This document shows positions 7,482 through 17,561 of a stretch of 64,000 nucleotides of DNA, one piece after another. Below the pieces are notes generated by a model, which saw only the letters and a program-made list of their open reading frames with translations, had not been told where the DNA came from and ran no database searches. This DNA comes from Candidatus Desulfofervidus auxilii. GTDB lineage: Bacteria > Desulfobacterota > Desulfofervidia > Desulfofervidales > Desulfofervidaceae. The stretch's first letter is position 1. Every line of letters begins with the position of its first letter. Position numbers and translations under genes: made by a program. Location: contig NZ_CP013015.1 in the NCBI RefSeq assembly GCF_001577525.1, positions 1,136,966 through 1,200,965 on the forward strand, given 5' to 3'.

Positions 7482-9905
7482 TTAAACACATTTGACCTTA
7501 AGATAACTTCCTATGGTATTGAAATGGGAAAACCATTTGGAGGCCATTTCATCCCCCTGTTTTGCCTTATCTTGCATTTTTATACAGAGTTGCTTGCCAA
7601 TAGAAAAATAAATATTTTGCGCCTTCCATAGATTTAATTCTAGGGCTAAATCGCTTAAAATCTGAAGCAATTTCTCTATATTTTCCAGCAGTAAAATATC
7701 TTGAGGTCTTTGGGAAAATCTTTCCATAAGGGTATTAATCTTGTTACTGGCTACAAAACTCAGGGTGGTTTTGTCTAGTTTAAGAGACCATTTTTTGGCC
7801 TCCTCTACTAGTCTTTGAAGTTTGTCCAATTCCATTTCTTTACTTTCCAAAATCCTTTTTATGTCAGTATAAATTATAAACTCCACTACACTACATAGGG
7901 ATTTAGGAAGGGCAGTTTCTATATCCTTCATAAGCTGCATAATTGGGTAATAACGCTCATAAATTTGGCGGAAAGAAAATTCTATTTCTTGGAAAGTAGA
8001 TTCCAAAATTTTATTTAAAATCTGCCTCTGTTGGTCTTTAAATAAATGCCATAAAGAATAATTGGTAGGGCCAAAGTATCTGTCCATGATGTGAATAATT
8101 TCAGAAATATCACTTTTTATAAAGGCATTTTTAATCTCTTGATACATATTGAGAAATTCTTCTTTTTTTATATCTGGTTTTGCCTTTCCATTCAAATAAT
8201 GATTTCCCAAATACAGCACAGCGAATGTTATAATATCTTCTTCCCAAGTGATTTCAGAGGTTATTTTTACTTTACCCACCCCTAGCTTTTGTTTACCTGC
8301 TTCTAGAGAGTGATATATTTGTTTTTTGGCTGTATAACAATAAATTTTAGTAGTCTCTGGATATGCTTCAAAAAGAGAGGATAGAGAATAGTGGACCCCC
8401 GCCCTTAATAAATCTACAATGGCAGGCTTTACTAATATTTCATACACTTGAGCCCCGTTTTTGAATCTAGGGTTGTTGCTTGGTGCTTCTTCTAAAATTT
8501 TTAGATAATTATGCTCAAAATCTCTGCCACTTATCTCTTTAGCCAATTGCATGGCCCTGGATGCATGTCGCATTATTTGGACCGTTTCAATCCCTGAAAT
8601 TTCATCAAAAAACCAGCCACAACTGGTATACATCAACATGGCCTGCCGTTGCATTTCCAGCAGTTTCAATACCTTTATCTTTTCTTGTTTGGTAATTTCT
8701 TTGATTAAATGTAGGGAGAAAAAATTTTCTATATTTTGCCGAGAGCGATCTAAAATTACTTCAATATAATCATCCCTTATCTGCCAAGGGTCTTTTACAT
8801 AAAGACTTATTTGTGCTTGATATACTTTAATTAAGGCATCACGAAGCCAGTCCATTGCCCTTCGTAAAGGTGCCCTCCATGCCTGTGTCCACCCTGGATG
8901 TATTCCTGTATTACACCCGCAATTATTTCTCCATCTTTCTACCCCATGGGCACAACTCCAGGAGGAGAATTCTGTTATCTCTACCTCATGAGTGGGAGGA
9001 TATTTTTCTAGATATTCGCCATATATAGTAATTTGAGCCAGATTATTAGATTCTATATAATAAAGACAATAGGCCAAAGCCATGTCCCCAAAACGGTGGT
9101 GATGGCCATAGGTTTCTCCATCGGTGGCAACGTGAACAAGCTGGGCCCTTTTTGTTTCTTTGAAGGCATTTAGTAATTCCTTAGCAAACATTTCACCATT
9201 ACTTAAAAGTCCACCAAAGGCAATATCCTGAGATATAGGTTTATTATAGAAAAAAATATGAATAGTTTTTCCAGATGGTAATTTACACAAATAAGGCATA
9301 GTGGTGTCTATTTCTCCATTGTTTACCCCTTGCCATGCATTTTCTCCTATCCTTTTTATTCTCTTAGCTTGATGTGGGGCTAAAATAGCAAATTTTATCC
9401 CTTTTTCAGCCAATATAACCAAGGTTTCTAAGTCCACCGCCGTTTCTGGAAGCCACATCCCTTCTGGTAGCCTTTTAAAACGATATTTAAAGTCTTTAAT
9501 ACCCCAGATAATTTGCGTGCGTTTGTCCCTGAAATTGGCTAGAGGCATGATTATATGGTTGTAAATCTGAGCAATGGCAGGACCATGTCCTGAAAATTTA
9601 CTTTGACCCTCTCTATCAGCCAGAAGTATAGCCTGATACACTTCTGGTTTAAATCTCTCTAACCAAGAGAGTAATGTTGGGCCAAAATCAAAGCTTATCT
9701 TAGTATAATTATTGACCATATCAATAATCTTTTTTTCAGCATTAAGAATCCTGGCAGCCATATTGGGGGCATAACACTCTTCGGTTATCCTCTCATTCCA
9801 ATCATGATAAGGATAAGCGGCATCTTGAAGCTCGACCGCTTCTAGCCAGGGATTTTCTCTAGGGGGTTGATAAAAGTGTCCATGGATACAAACATAACGG
9901 TTCAT
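7482..9905 (-). CDS. GH57 alpha-glucan hydrolase/transferase with DUF3536 domain
   Basis: The 807-residue protein opens with the GH57 signature CIHGHFYQPPRENPW. EGMWLPETAVDLETL near residue 155 and HVATDGETYGHHH near 260 correspond to conserved GH57 regions, the latter likely holding the catalytic acid. The C-terminal 300 residues are helical and match DUF3536, found only in this group of large GH57 proteins. GH57 enzymes act on alpha-1,4 or alpha-1,6 glucans (amylase, branching enzyme, 4-alpha-glucanotransferase); the exact activity is unknown here. ATG at 9905 is preferred over TTG at 9908. It diverges from enolase, about 100 bp away. Confidence 0.85.
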   Translation of the reverse strand: MNRYVCIHGHFYQPPRENPWLEAVELQDAAYPYHDWNERITEECYAPNMAARILNAEKKIIDMVNNYTKISFDFGPTLLSWLERFKPEVYQAILLADREGQSKFSGHGPAIAQIYNHIIMPLANFRDKRTQIIWGIKDFKYRFKRLPEGMWLPETAVDLETLVILAEKGIKFAILAPHQAKRIKRIGENAWQGVNNGEIDTTMPYLCKLPSGKTIHIFFYNKPISQDIAFGGLLSNGEMFAKELLNAFKETKRAQLVHVATDGETYGHHHRFGDMALAYCLYYIESNNLAQITIYGEYLEKYPPTHEVEITEFSSWSCAHGVERWRNNCGCNTGIHPGWTQAWRAPLRRAMDWLRDALIKVYQAQISLYVKDPWQIRDDYIEVILDRSRQNIENFFSLHLIKEITKQEKIKVLKLLEMQRQAMLMYTSCGWFFDEISGIETVQIMRHASRAMQLAKEISGRDFEHNYLKILEEAPSNNPRFKNGAQVYEILVKPAIVDLLRAGVHYSLSSLFEAYPETTKIYCYTAKKQIYHSLEAGKQKLGVGKVKITSEITWEEDIITFAVLYLGNHYLNGKAKPDIKKEEFLNMYQEIKNAFIKSDISEIIHIMDRYFGPTNYSLWHLFKDQQRQILNKILESTFQEIEFSFRQIYERYYPIMQLMKDIETALPKSLCSVVEFIIYTDIKRILESKEMELDKLQRLVEEAKKWSLKLDKTTLSFVASNKINTLMERFSQRPQDILLLENIEKLLQILSDLALELNLWKAQNIYFSIGKQLCIKMQDKAKQGDEMASKWFSHFNTIGSYLKVKCV

Positions 9906-10002
9906 CAAGTCTTTTCTAACAAAAATTGATTTATATTTCTAGTCCTTTTCTTGCTTTTCATTCCTATTTGGTCTAAATTGATTTAAAAAAACAAGGAGGT
10001 AG

Positions 10003-11289
<1,287 letters not shown>

Positions 11290-11313
11290 TAGATAATAAG
11301 GGAGTGTGAAAAA

Positions 11314-12168
11314 ATGGCAAAGAAAAAACAATTTCCAATTATTCCATCTAATAGGATAGACGATATCCACTATTTAAACCATCTAGAAGAGGCAGATTTA
11401 ATTTTATATGTAGCTGGCAATCAGTTTATGGTTATGGAAGAATTACTGACTTTCTTTCAGGAATTAAATCCTGAAGTAAAATACATTTTTTATGAAACAC
11501 TCCCCCCAGGTTTAGAATTAAAACAGATCCTGGCTGGTGGTGCCATTTTTCGGGGAAAGATGCTTCCTGGTATACCAGACGTTTATACTGCTGTTAACGA
11601 TGAAGCCATGCATAGACTAGAGGAAAGAGGACTGATCAATAAAGGCAATTACTTTGTATATTTACATAACCGGATTGTGCTGATGGTTAAAGAAGGCAAT
11701 CCCTTAAATATAAACTCTGTTTTGGACTTGGCTAGAGATGAAGTGAGAATTTCTCAGCCTAATCCTGAGGTAGAAGATATTGGCATTCATATTGTTAACA
11801 TGTACCGTGATGCTGGTGGGGAAGAATTAGTTTACCGCATTATGGAAGAAAAGCGGGCTGAAGGAACCACTATCTTCACGGTAGTGCATCATCGAGAAAC
11901 GCCCTTACGACTTCAAAAAAATACAGTAGATGTAGGACCAGTGTGGGCAACAGAGGTTATAGAGGCAAAGAAAAAAGGAATTAGGGTAGAAATGGTAGAA
12001 CCAGGAGAAAAATTGGACCAAAGGGATAGGGTTAATTATTTTATTACCAGTTTTAAAAAGGCCCCTCATCCTGAAAATGCCCAAAAATTTTTAGAATTTA
12101 TTAAATCTAAAACTGCGCAAAAGTGTTATCAAAAATACGGGTTTATCCCCCATTTTAAGATAAATTGA
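11314..12168 (+). CDS. Periplasmic-binding-protein-like protein without signal peptide
   Basis: The 284-residue protein has the alternating alpha/beta pattern of type II binding proteins of the molybdate/tungstate (ModA/SBP_bac_11) sort. Features are an early ADLILYVAGNQ strand, a central LHNRIVLMVKEGNPLNI segment typical of such proteins, and a C-terminal ENAQKFLEFIKSKTAQKCY helix. It begins MAKKKQFPIIPSNRIDD and has no signal peptide or lipobox, so as read it stays in the cytoplasm. No ABC permease or ATPase lies nearby. It follows enolase by 24 bp and probably shares its transcript. A cytoplasmic oxyanion sensor or carrier is possible, but this is inference from fold only. Confidence 0.7.
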   Translation: MAKKKQFPIIPSNRIDDIHYLNHLEEADLILYVAGNQFMVMEELLTFFQELNPEVKYIFYETLPPGLELKQILAGGAIFRGKMLPGIPDVYTAVNDEAMHRLEERGLINKGNYFVYLHNRIVLMVKEGNPLNINSVLDLARDEVRISQPNPEVEDIGIHIVNMYRDAGGEELVYRIMEEKRAEGTTIFTVVHHRETPLRLQKNTVDVGPVWATEVIEAKKKGIRVEMVEPGEKLDQRDRVNYFITSFKKAPHPENAQKFLEFIKSKTAQKCYQKYGFIPHFKIN

Positions 12169-12308
12169 CCAGCTCACTTTATTAGATCTTGATGGTTCCT
12201 AAAGGACGAAGGAGACTGTGAGGTATGCCGCATCTGGGATTAAGTTTGATCTTGACCATACTTTTTTTTAACGGTAAGAAAAATAAATAAAAATTAGGGA
12301 GAAAAAAA
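12169..12308 (+). other. Intergenic leader before purine genes, possibly structured
   Basis: This 140-bp stretch separates the binding-protein-like gene from the IMP cyclohydrolase gene within a run of otherwise tightly packed genes. It contains two copies of GATCTTGA (about 12186 and 12249), a possible ATGGT/ACCAT closing pair around a purine-rich core (GGACGAAGGAGACTG, then GCCGCATCTGGG), and a run of eight T just after ACCATAC. The layout recalls an attenuator or riboswitch, but I could not match it to a known class. Confidence 0.3.
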
Positions 12309-12971
12309 ATGGCAAATACTGTTAGAATTGAAAGGGCATTGATTAGTGTAACAGATAAAGAAGGAATTGTTGATTTTGCTGGATTTTTAGTAGAAAATGG
12401 AGTAGAAATTATTTCTACAGGGGGGACAGCAAACGTATTAAAGAAAAATAATATTCCAGTTACGGAAGTGACTGATTATACAGGTTTCCCAGAAATTTTA
12501 AATGGTAGGGTAAAAACTCTACATCCTAAAATTCATGGTGGCATCTTGGCGCAGTTAGAAAAAAAAGAACATACAGAACAAATGCGAAAATACCAGATAA
12601 AAACTATAAATATGGTGGTAGTTAACCTGTATGATTTTAAAAGCGTTTATGAACAAAAGAAAAATGTAATACTTTTTGAGGCCTTGGAGAAAATAGATAT
12701 TGGGGGTCCTACCTTGTTGCGTGCTGCAGCCAAGAATTTTTCTCATGTAGTGGCTGTATGCGACCCAGCAGACTATCCTGAATTAAAAGAGCAAATTAGA
12801 AGAGAAGGAGGCATAAATGGACTTACTAGATTACGTTTAGCCCAAAAAGTATTTGCCTTAACCAGTGAATATGATGCCATGATTAGCAAATTTCTTGAAG
12901 ATGCTAAAAAGATGTTAGAGTGGAATATAAAAGCAAGCACTGGAATACAGATAGGCACAAAAATCAGTTAA
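12309..12971 (+). CDS. purH: IMP cyclohydrolase domain protein (PurH N-terminal half only)
   Basis: The 220-residue protein matches the MGS-like IMP cyclohydrolase domain of Pur[58 protein letters not shown] and [13 protein letters not shown]. It closes the purine ring of FAICAR to give IMP. Normal bacterial PurH is about 510-530 residues and carries the AICAR transformylase domain after this point. Here the protein ends at residue 220 and the PurD-PurE gene starts 12 bp later, so the transformylase must be encoded elsewhere (a separate domain protein or PurP). The C-terminal tail is normal-looking, with no sign of a recent frameshift. Confidence 0.9.
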   Translation: MANTVRIERALISVTDKEGIVDFAGFLVENGVEIISTGGTANVLKKNNIPVTEVTDYTGFPEILNGRVKTLHPKIHGGILAQLEKKEHTEQMRKYQIKTINMVVVNLYDFKSVYEQKKNVILFEALEKIDIGGPTLLRAAAKNFSHVVAVCDPADYPELKEQIRREGGINGLTRLRLAQKVFALTSEYDAMISKFLEDAKKMLEWNIKASTGIQIGTKIS

Positions 12972-12983
12972 GGGAGTGAAAAA

Positions 12984-14726
12984 ATGAAGGTTTTAGTCAT
13001 TGGTAGTGGGGGTAGAGAGCATACCTTGGTATGGAAAATTAAACAGTCTACTTTAGTAAAAGAGGTCTTTTGTGCACCTGGAAATGGAGGTATCTCTAAA
13101 TTGGCTACTTGTGTTCCTATTAAGGTAAATGATCTTAAAAGTTTGGCTGATTTTGTAGAAAAAGAAGGCATTGATTTGACAGTTGTAGGGCCAGAAGAAC
13201 CTTTAGTATTAGGTATTGTGAATGAGTTTGAAAAACGCGGTCTTAGAATCTTTGGTCCCAACCAGAAAGCAGCTCAAATTGAAGGTAGTAAGGTCTTTGC
13301 CAAAGAACTTATGCAAAAATACAACATCCCTACGGCTGAATTTGCGGTTTTCTCAGACCCAAAACTAGCTAAAGACTATGTCCAAGAAAAAGGCGCACCT
13401 ATTGTAATCAAAGCCGATGGATTGGCTGCAGGTAAGGGGGTAATCCCAGCACGCACTATAGAGCAAGCATTAGAAGCTATTGATTTAATCATGGTAAAAA
13501 AGGTTTTTGGTCAGGCAGGAGAAAAGATAGTCATAGAAGAGTTTTTAGATGGTGAAGAGGCCTCTTTTTTGGTGTTTAGTGATGGGGAAAATGTATTAGC
13601 CCTCCCTTCTTCTCAGGACCACAAACCCATATATGATGATGACAAAGGGCCTAATACTGGTGGCATGGGGGCTTATTCACCAGCTCCTATTGTTACCAGA
13701 GGGGTAGAAAAGCATATTATGCAAGATATTATATACCCTGCCATTAAAGGCTTAGCTAAGGAAGGTTCTCCTTACAAAGGCGTGCTTTATGCCGGTTTAA
13801 TGATTAAAAATGGACAGCCAAAGCTATTAGAGTTTAATTGTCGTTTTGGAGACCCTGAGGCCCAGCCTTTATTGATGCGTTTAAAAACGGACTTAGTAGA
13901 AATATTAAATGCGGTAGTGGATGGTAATTTAAAAAACCAGACCTTGAAGATAGACCCACGTCCGTCTGTTTGTGTAGTGATGGCTTCAGGTGGATATCCA
14001 GGAAGTTATGAAAAAGGAAAGGTTATTTCTGGCTTGGATGTAGCAGAAAATATGGAAAATGTGATGGTCTTTCATGCTGGCACCAGTCTTAAAGATGGCA
14101 ATTTTTATACGGCTGGGGGAAGGGTGCTAGGGGTTACTGCTTTAGGGAAGACATTACCAGATGCTATATCTACTGCCTATGAGGCCGTAAAATCAATTTC
14201 ATGGGAAGGTGCTTATTATAGAAAAGATATCGGATTTAAGGCCTTAAGGCATTTAGGAAGATTTGTAGGAATAGTAATAGGCAGCACTTCTGATAAAAAA
14301 ATAATGTTAGAAGCTAAAAACACTTTAGCTGAATTATTTATTCCTTGTGAGATGACTTTAGCCTCTGCCCACCGCAGTCCTGAACGGGTAATAAACTATG
14401 CCAAAACAGCCAAAGAAAAAGGAATAAAGGTAATTATTGCTGGGGCAGGTTATGCAGCCCATCTGGCAGGGGTGATAGCCGCTCATACTACTTTACCAGT
14501 AATTGCTGTGCCCTTGGCCACTTCTCCTTTAAATGGAATGGATGCCCTGTTTTCCTCAGTGCAAATGCCCTCAGGGGTGCCTGTGGCTGTAGTTGGGATC
14601 AACGGAGCAAAAAATGCTGCCCTTCTAGCAGCTCAAATTTTGGCCTTAAACGATAAATCATTAGCAAAAGCCTTAGAAAATATGAAAAAGCAGATGGCTT
14701 TAAAAATAGAAAAAATAGAACTATAA
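12984..14726 (+). CDS. purD: PurD-PurE fusion: GAR synthetase plus AIR carboxylase/mutase
   Basis: The 580-residue protein joins two purine enzymes. Residues 1 to about 422 are phosphoribosylamine-glycine ligase: GGREHTLVWKI near the start, GPEEPLV, the ATP-grasp loop KADGLAAGKGV and DKGPNTGGMGAYSPAP. Residues about 428-580 are class I PurE: GIVIGSTSDKKIM, LASAHRSPERV, IIAGAGYAAHLAGVIA, and VQMPSGVPVAVVGINGAKNA. The substrates are not consecutive in the pathway (step 2 and step 6), so channeling is not obvious. The reading frame runs through the junction with no stop. It lies between purH' and nrdG with gaps of 12 and 7 bp. Confidence 0.92.
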   Translation: MKVLVIGSGGREHTLVWKIKQSTLVKEVFCAPGNGGISKLATCVPIKVNDLKSLADFVEKEGIDLTVVGPEEPLVLGIVNEFEKRGLRIFGPNQKAAQIEGSKVFAKELMQKYNIPTAEFAVFSDPKLAKDYVQEKGAPIVIKADGLAAGKGVIPARTIEQALEAIDLIMVKKVFGQAGEKIVIEEFLDGEEASFLVFSDGENVLALPSSQDHKPIYDDDKGPNTGGMGAYSPAPIVTRGVEKHIMQDIIYPAIKGLAKEGSPYKGVLYAGLMIKNGQPKLLEFNCRFGDPEAQPLLMRLKTDLVEILNAVVDGNLKNQTLKIDPRPSVCVVMASGGYPGSYEKGKVISGLDVAENMENVMVFHAGTSLKDGNFYTAGGRVLGVTALGKTLPDAISTAYEAVKSISWEGAYYRKDIGFKALRHLGRFVGIVIGSTSDKKIMLEAKNTLAELFIPCEMTLASAHRSPERVINYAKTAKEKGIKVIIAGAGYAAHLAGVIAAHTTLPVIAVPLATSPLNGMDALFSSVQMPSGVPVAVVGINGAKNAALLAAQILALNDKSLAKALENMKKQMALKIEKIEL

Positions 14727-14733
14727 AAATTGA

Positions 14734-15417
14734 ATGTATATAGGTGGCTTTCAGAAAATAAGTTTATTAGACTATCCCCAAAAAATATGCAGTATTATCT
14801 TTACCGTAGGCTGTAATTTCCGCTGCGTCTATTGTTACAACCGGCTATTAGTATTACCAGAATTTTATCCTAAGAGTCTATCTTTTTTTGAAATAAAAGA
14901 TTATCTTAAAAAAAGAAAGGGATTAATAGATGCGGTAGTCTTTACCGGAGGTGAACCTACTATTCAACCTGATTTAATTGAAAGAATGCTAGAACTGAAG
15001 CAATTGGGTTTTTTAATAAAGTTAGATACCAACGGAGCAAGGCCTGAAATAGTGGAAAAATGTATCAAAGAAGAGGCAGTGGATTACATTGCCATGGATG
15101 TAAAGGCACCTTTAGAAAAATACAAATTTATTACCCAAGTGAATGTAGATACAAATAAGATACTTCAATCTATAAAAATCATAAAATCATTTCCTGCTTA
15201 CGAATTTCGCACCACTGTCTTTCCTGGACTGAGTATAGAAGATTATGAGGCCCTATTTCCTTTAATAAAGGAGGCAAAACGCTATTTTTTGCAGGAATGC
15301 CGTTTGCAAAATACCCTTCAGGACTGTTCTTCTCTTGTTCCTTTTTCTTCTAAAGAGATTAATTTTTTAAAGGAAAAGGCCTCTAAATTTGTGGATTATT
15401 GTGGGGTAAGAGGATAA
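14734..15417 (+). CDS. nrdG: Anaerobic ribonucleotide reductase activating enzyme (radical SAM)
   Basis: The 227-residue radical SAM protein would install the glycyl radical on NrdD. The cluster motif is CNFRCVYC near residue 28, preceded by GGFQKISLLDYP, the opening typical of the NrdG2 subgroup. FTGGEPT (GGE motif, SAM amine binding) and LDTNGARP follow at the expected spacing. It overlaps nrdD by one base at TAATG, so the two are translationally coupled and probably made in fixed ratio. No other nrdG is in the window, so it may also serve the second NrdD at 17562-19646. Confidence 0.9.
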   Translation: MYIGGFQKISLLDYPQKICSIIFTVGCNFRCVYCYNRLLVLPEFYPKSLSFFEIKDYLKKRKGLIDAVVFTGGEPTIQPDLIERMLELKQLGFLIKLDTNGARPEIVEKCIKEEAVDYIAMDVKAPLEKYKFITQVNVDTNKILQSIKIIKSFPAYEFRTTVFPGLSIEDYEALFPLIKEAKRYFLQECRLQNTLQDCSSLVPFSSKEINFLKEKASKFVDYCGVRG

Positions 15418-17513
15418 TGCTCAAACAAGTAATAAAGAGGGATGGAAGAACGGAAGTTTTTAAACCAGAAAAGATTGTGAATGCCATTTTAAAGGCCTTA
15501 AAGGCCATAAGTAAACCTGATTATTCTCTAGCAAAAAGGCTGAAAGACCAGGTGGTTACTATTTTAGAAAAACAGTTTAATGAAATGCACCCACCCACGG
15601 TAGAAGATATTCAAGACATTGTAGAATATGTTTTAGTAGATAACCGTCTTTATGAGGTAGCTAAAGCCTATATTCTTTATCGGCAACAGCACAAAGAATT
15701 AAGAGATTTTAAACGGCTATTAGACCCTACAAATTTGATCGAAACTTATATTGCTCAAACCGATTGGTTGGTAAGAGAGAACTCCAATATGACTTTTTCT
15801 CTTCAGGGTCTAAACAGCTATATCATCCGAAAGATAGTTTCTGAGTATTGGTTAATAAAAATTTTTCCAAAAGAAATAGCTGATGCCCATCGGTCAGGTG
15901 ATATTCATATCCATGATTTGGATTTTTTGGGAGCATATTGTTGTGGTTGGGATTTAAGAGATTTGTTATTGATAGGATTTGGTGGAGTAGCAGGGAAAGT
16001 AGAGTCAAAACCAGCTAGGCATTTCCGCACTGCTTTAGGCCAAGTAACAAATTTCTTTTTTACCTTACAAGGTGAAACTGCTGGAGCCCAGGCATTCTCT
16101 AACTTTGACACTTACCTCTCCCCTTTTATTCGTTATGATGGGCTTAATTACAAACAGGTCAAACAGGCACTCCAAGAATTTTTATTCAATATGAATATTC
16201 CCACCAGGACAGGATTTCAAACTCCTTTTACTAATATTACGCTTGATTTGAAAGTTCCAGAGTTTATGCGAGATGAGGCAGTGATTGTCGGGGGTGAACT
16301 AAAAGATGCTACTTATGGCCAGTTCCAAAAAGAAATGGATATGTTTAATCAGGCATTTGCCGAGATGATGATAGAAGGAGATGCCAAAGGAAGGCCTTTT
16401 ACCTTTCCTATTCCCACTTATAACCTGGTTAAAGAATTTGATTGGGAAAATGAAAACTATTTCCCCATCTGGGAAATGACCAGGCGCTATGGCATCCCCT
16501 ATTTTGCCAACTTTGTTAGCTCAGATATGAAGCCAGAAGACACACGGAGCATGTGTTGCCGTTTACGTCTGGATTTGAGTGTGTTAAAAAAGAGGGGAGG
16601 GAGCCTCTTTGCCTCAAATCCCTTAACCGGCTCCATTGGGGTAGTTACCATCAACATGGCCCGGATTGGATATCTTGCAAAGGATGAAAAGGATTTTTTA
16701 AAGCGATTAGAAAGACTTATGGAAGTTTCAAAATTTGCTTTGGAAATAAAGAGAAAAGTAATAGAGAGACTTACAGATTCGGGTCTATATCCTTACTCCA
16801 AATACTATTTAAAAAACATTAAGGCTAGGTTTGGCCAATACTGGAAAAATCATTTCTCAACTATTGGTCTTTTGGGTATGAATGAGGCCTTGCTTAATTT
16901 TTCTCCCCTGCGTTGTTCTATTGCAGAAAAAAAGGGGAGGGTATTTGCCCTCAAAATCCTTGATTTTATGCGAGAAAAACTCCTTGAGTTTCAGAAAGAG
17001 ACAGGCAATAATTATAATTTAGAAGCTACACCAGCTGAGAGCAGTTCTCATCGCCTAGCTTTGTTGGACAAAGAAAAGTTTCCTGATATTATTACTCAGG
17101 GAAAAGGTAAAGGGGTATATTATACTAATTCCACTCAATTACCGGTAGATTATACAGAAGATGTCTTTGAGGCACTGGATTTACAAGATGAACTTCAATC
17201 AAAATATACTGGAGGCACAGTCTTACATATTTTTTTAGGAGAATCTCTACCTGACCCTTTGGCCATAAGGAGTTTAGTTAGAAAAGTAGTAGAAAATTAC
17301 AAATTACCTTATTTTACTATCACACCTACATTTTCTATCTGCCCTAATTGTGGGTATTTACCTGGAAAGGTAGAAAACTGCCCCCGATGTGGCAATCGTT
17401 GTGAGGTATTTTCAAGAAGTGTTGGTTACTTAAGACCTGTAAGCCAATGGAACGAAGGCAAACAAGCAGAATTCAAAACGCGTAAAACTTATGTGGTATC
17501 TTCAAGGAAATAA
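15417..17513 (+). CDS. nrdD: Class III ribonucleoside-triphosphate reductase, copy 1
   Basis: The 698-residue enzyme reduces ribonucleotides by a glycyl-radical mechanism in the absence of oxygen. I place the start at the ATG sharing its A with the nrdG stop; an in-frame TTG at 15399 lies inside nrdG. Residues 1-90 form an ATP-cone (VIKRDGRTEVFKPEKIVNAIL). Core markers are TPFTNITLDL, RSMCCRLRLDL and GSIGVVTIN. Near the C-terminus, a four-cysteine zinc site (CPNCGY and CPRCG) is followed by the glycyl-radical loop RSVGYLRP. It converges with a second nrdD after a 48-bp gap in which no clear hairpin terminator is visible. Confidence 0.93.
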   Translation: MLKQVIKRDGRTEVFKPEKIVNAILKALKAISKPDYSLAKRLKDQVVTILEKQFNEMHPPTVEDIQDIVEYVLVDNRLYEVAKAYILYRQQHKELRDFKRLLDPTNLIETYIAQTDWLVRENSNMTFSLQGLNSYIIRKIVSEYWLIKIFPKEIADAHRSGDIHIHDLDFLGAYCCGWDLRDLLLIGFGGVAGKVESKPARHFRTALGQVTNFFFTLQGETAGAQAFSNFDTYLSPFIRYDGLNYKQVKQALQEFLFNMNIPTRTGFQTPFTNITLDLKVPEFMRDEAVIVGGELKDATYGQFQKEMDMFNQAFAEMMIEGDAKGRPFTFPIPTYNLVKEFDWENENYFPIWEMTRRYGIPYFANFVSSDMKPEDTRSMCCRLRLDLSVLKKRGGSLFASNPLTGSIGVVTINMARIGYLAKDEKDFLKRLERLMEVSKFALEIKRKVIERLTDSGLYPYSKYYLKNIKARFGQYWKNHFSTIGLLGMNEALLNFSPLRCSIAEKKGRVFALKILDFMREKLLEFQKETGNNYNLEATPAESSSHRLALLDKEKFPDIITQGKGKGVYYTNSTQLPVDYTEDVFEALDLQDELQSKYTGGTVLHIFLGESLPDPLAIRSLVRKVVENYKLPYFTITPTFSICPNCGYLPGKVENCPRCGNRCEVFSRSVGYLRPVSQWNEGKQAEFKTRKTYVVSSRK

Positions 17514-17561
17514 ATTCCTGCTTTCTTTGTTCTTTCAAGTAACTTCTTCTCCCCTAATTTA

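Noticed and set aside
12169-12308. ZTP (pfl) riboswitch before purH, based on GCCGCATCTGGG
   Set aside because: The 5' GGGUCGUGACUGGCG-like half and the second stem are missing, so only the leader itself is reported, without a class.
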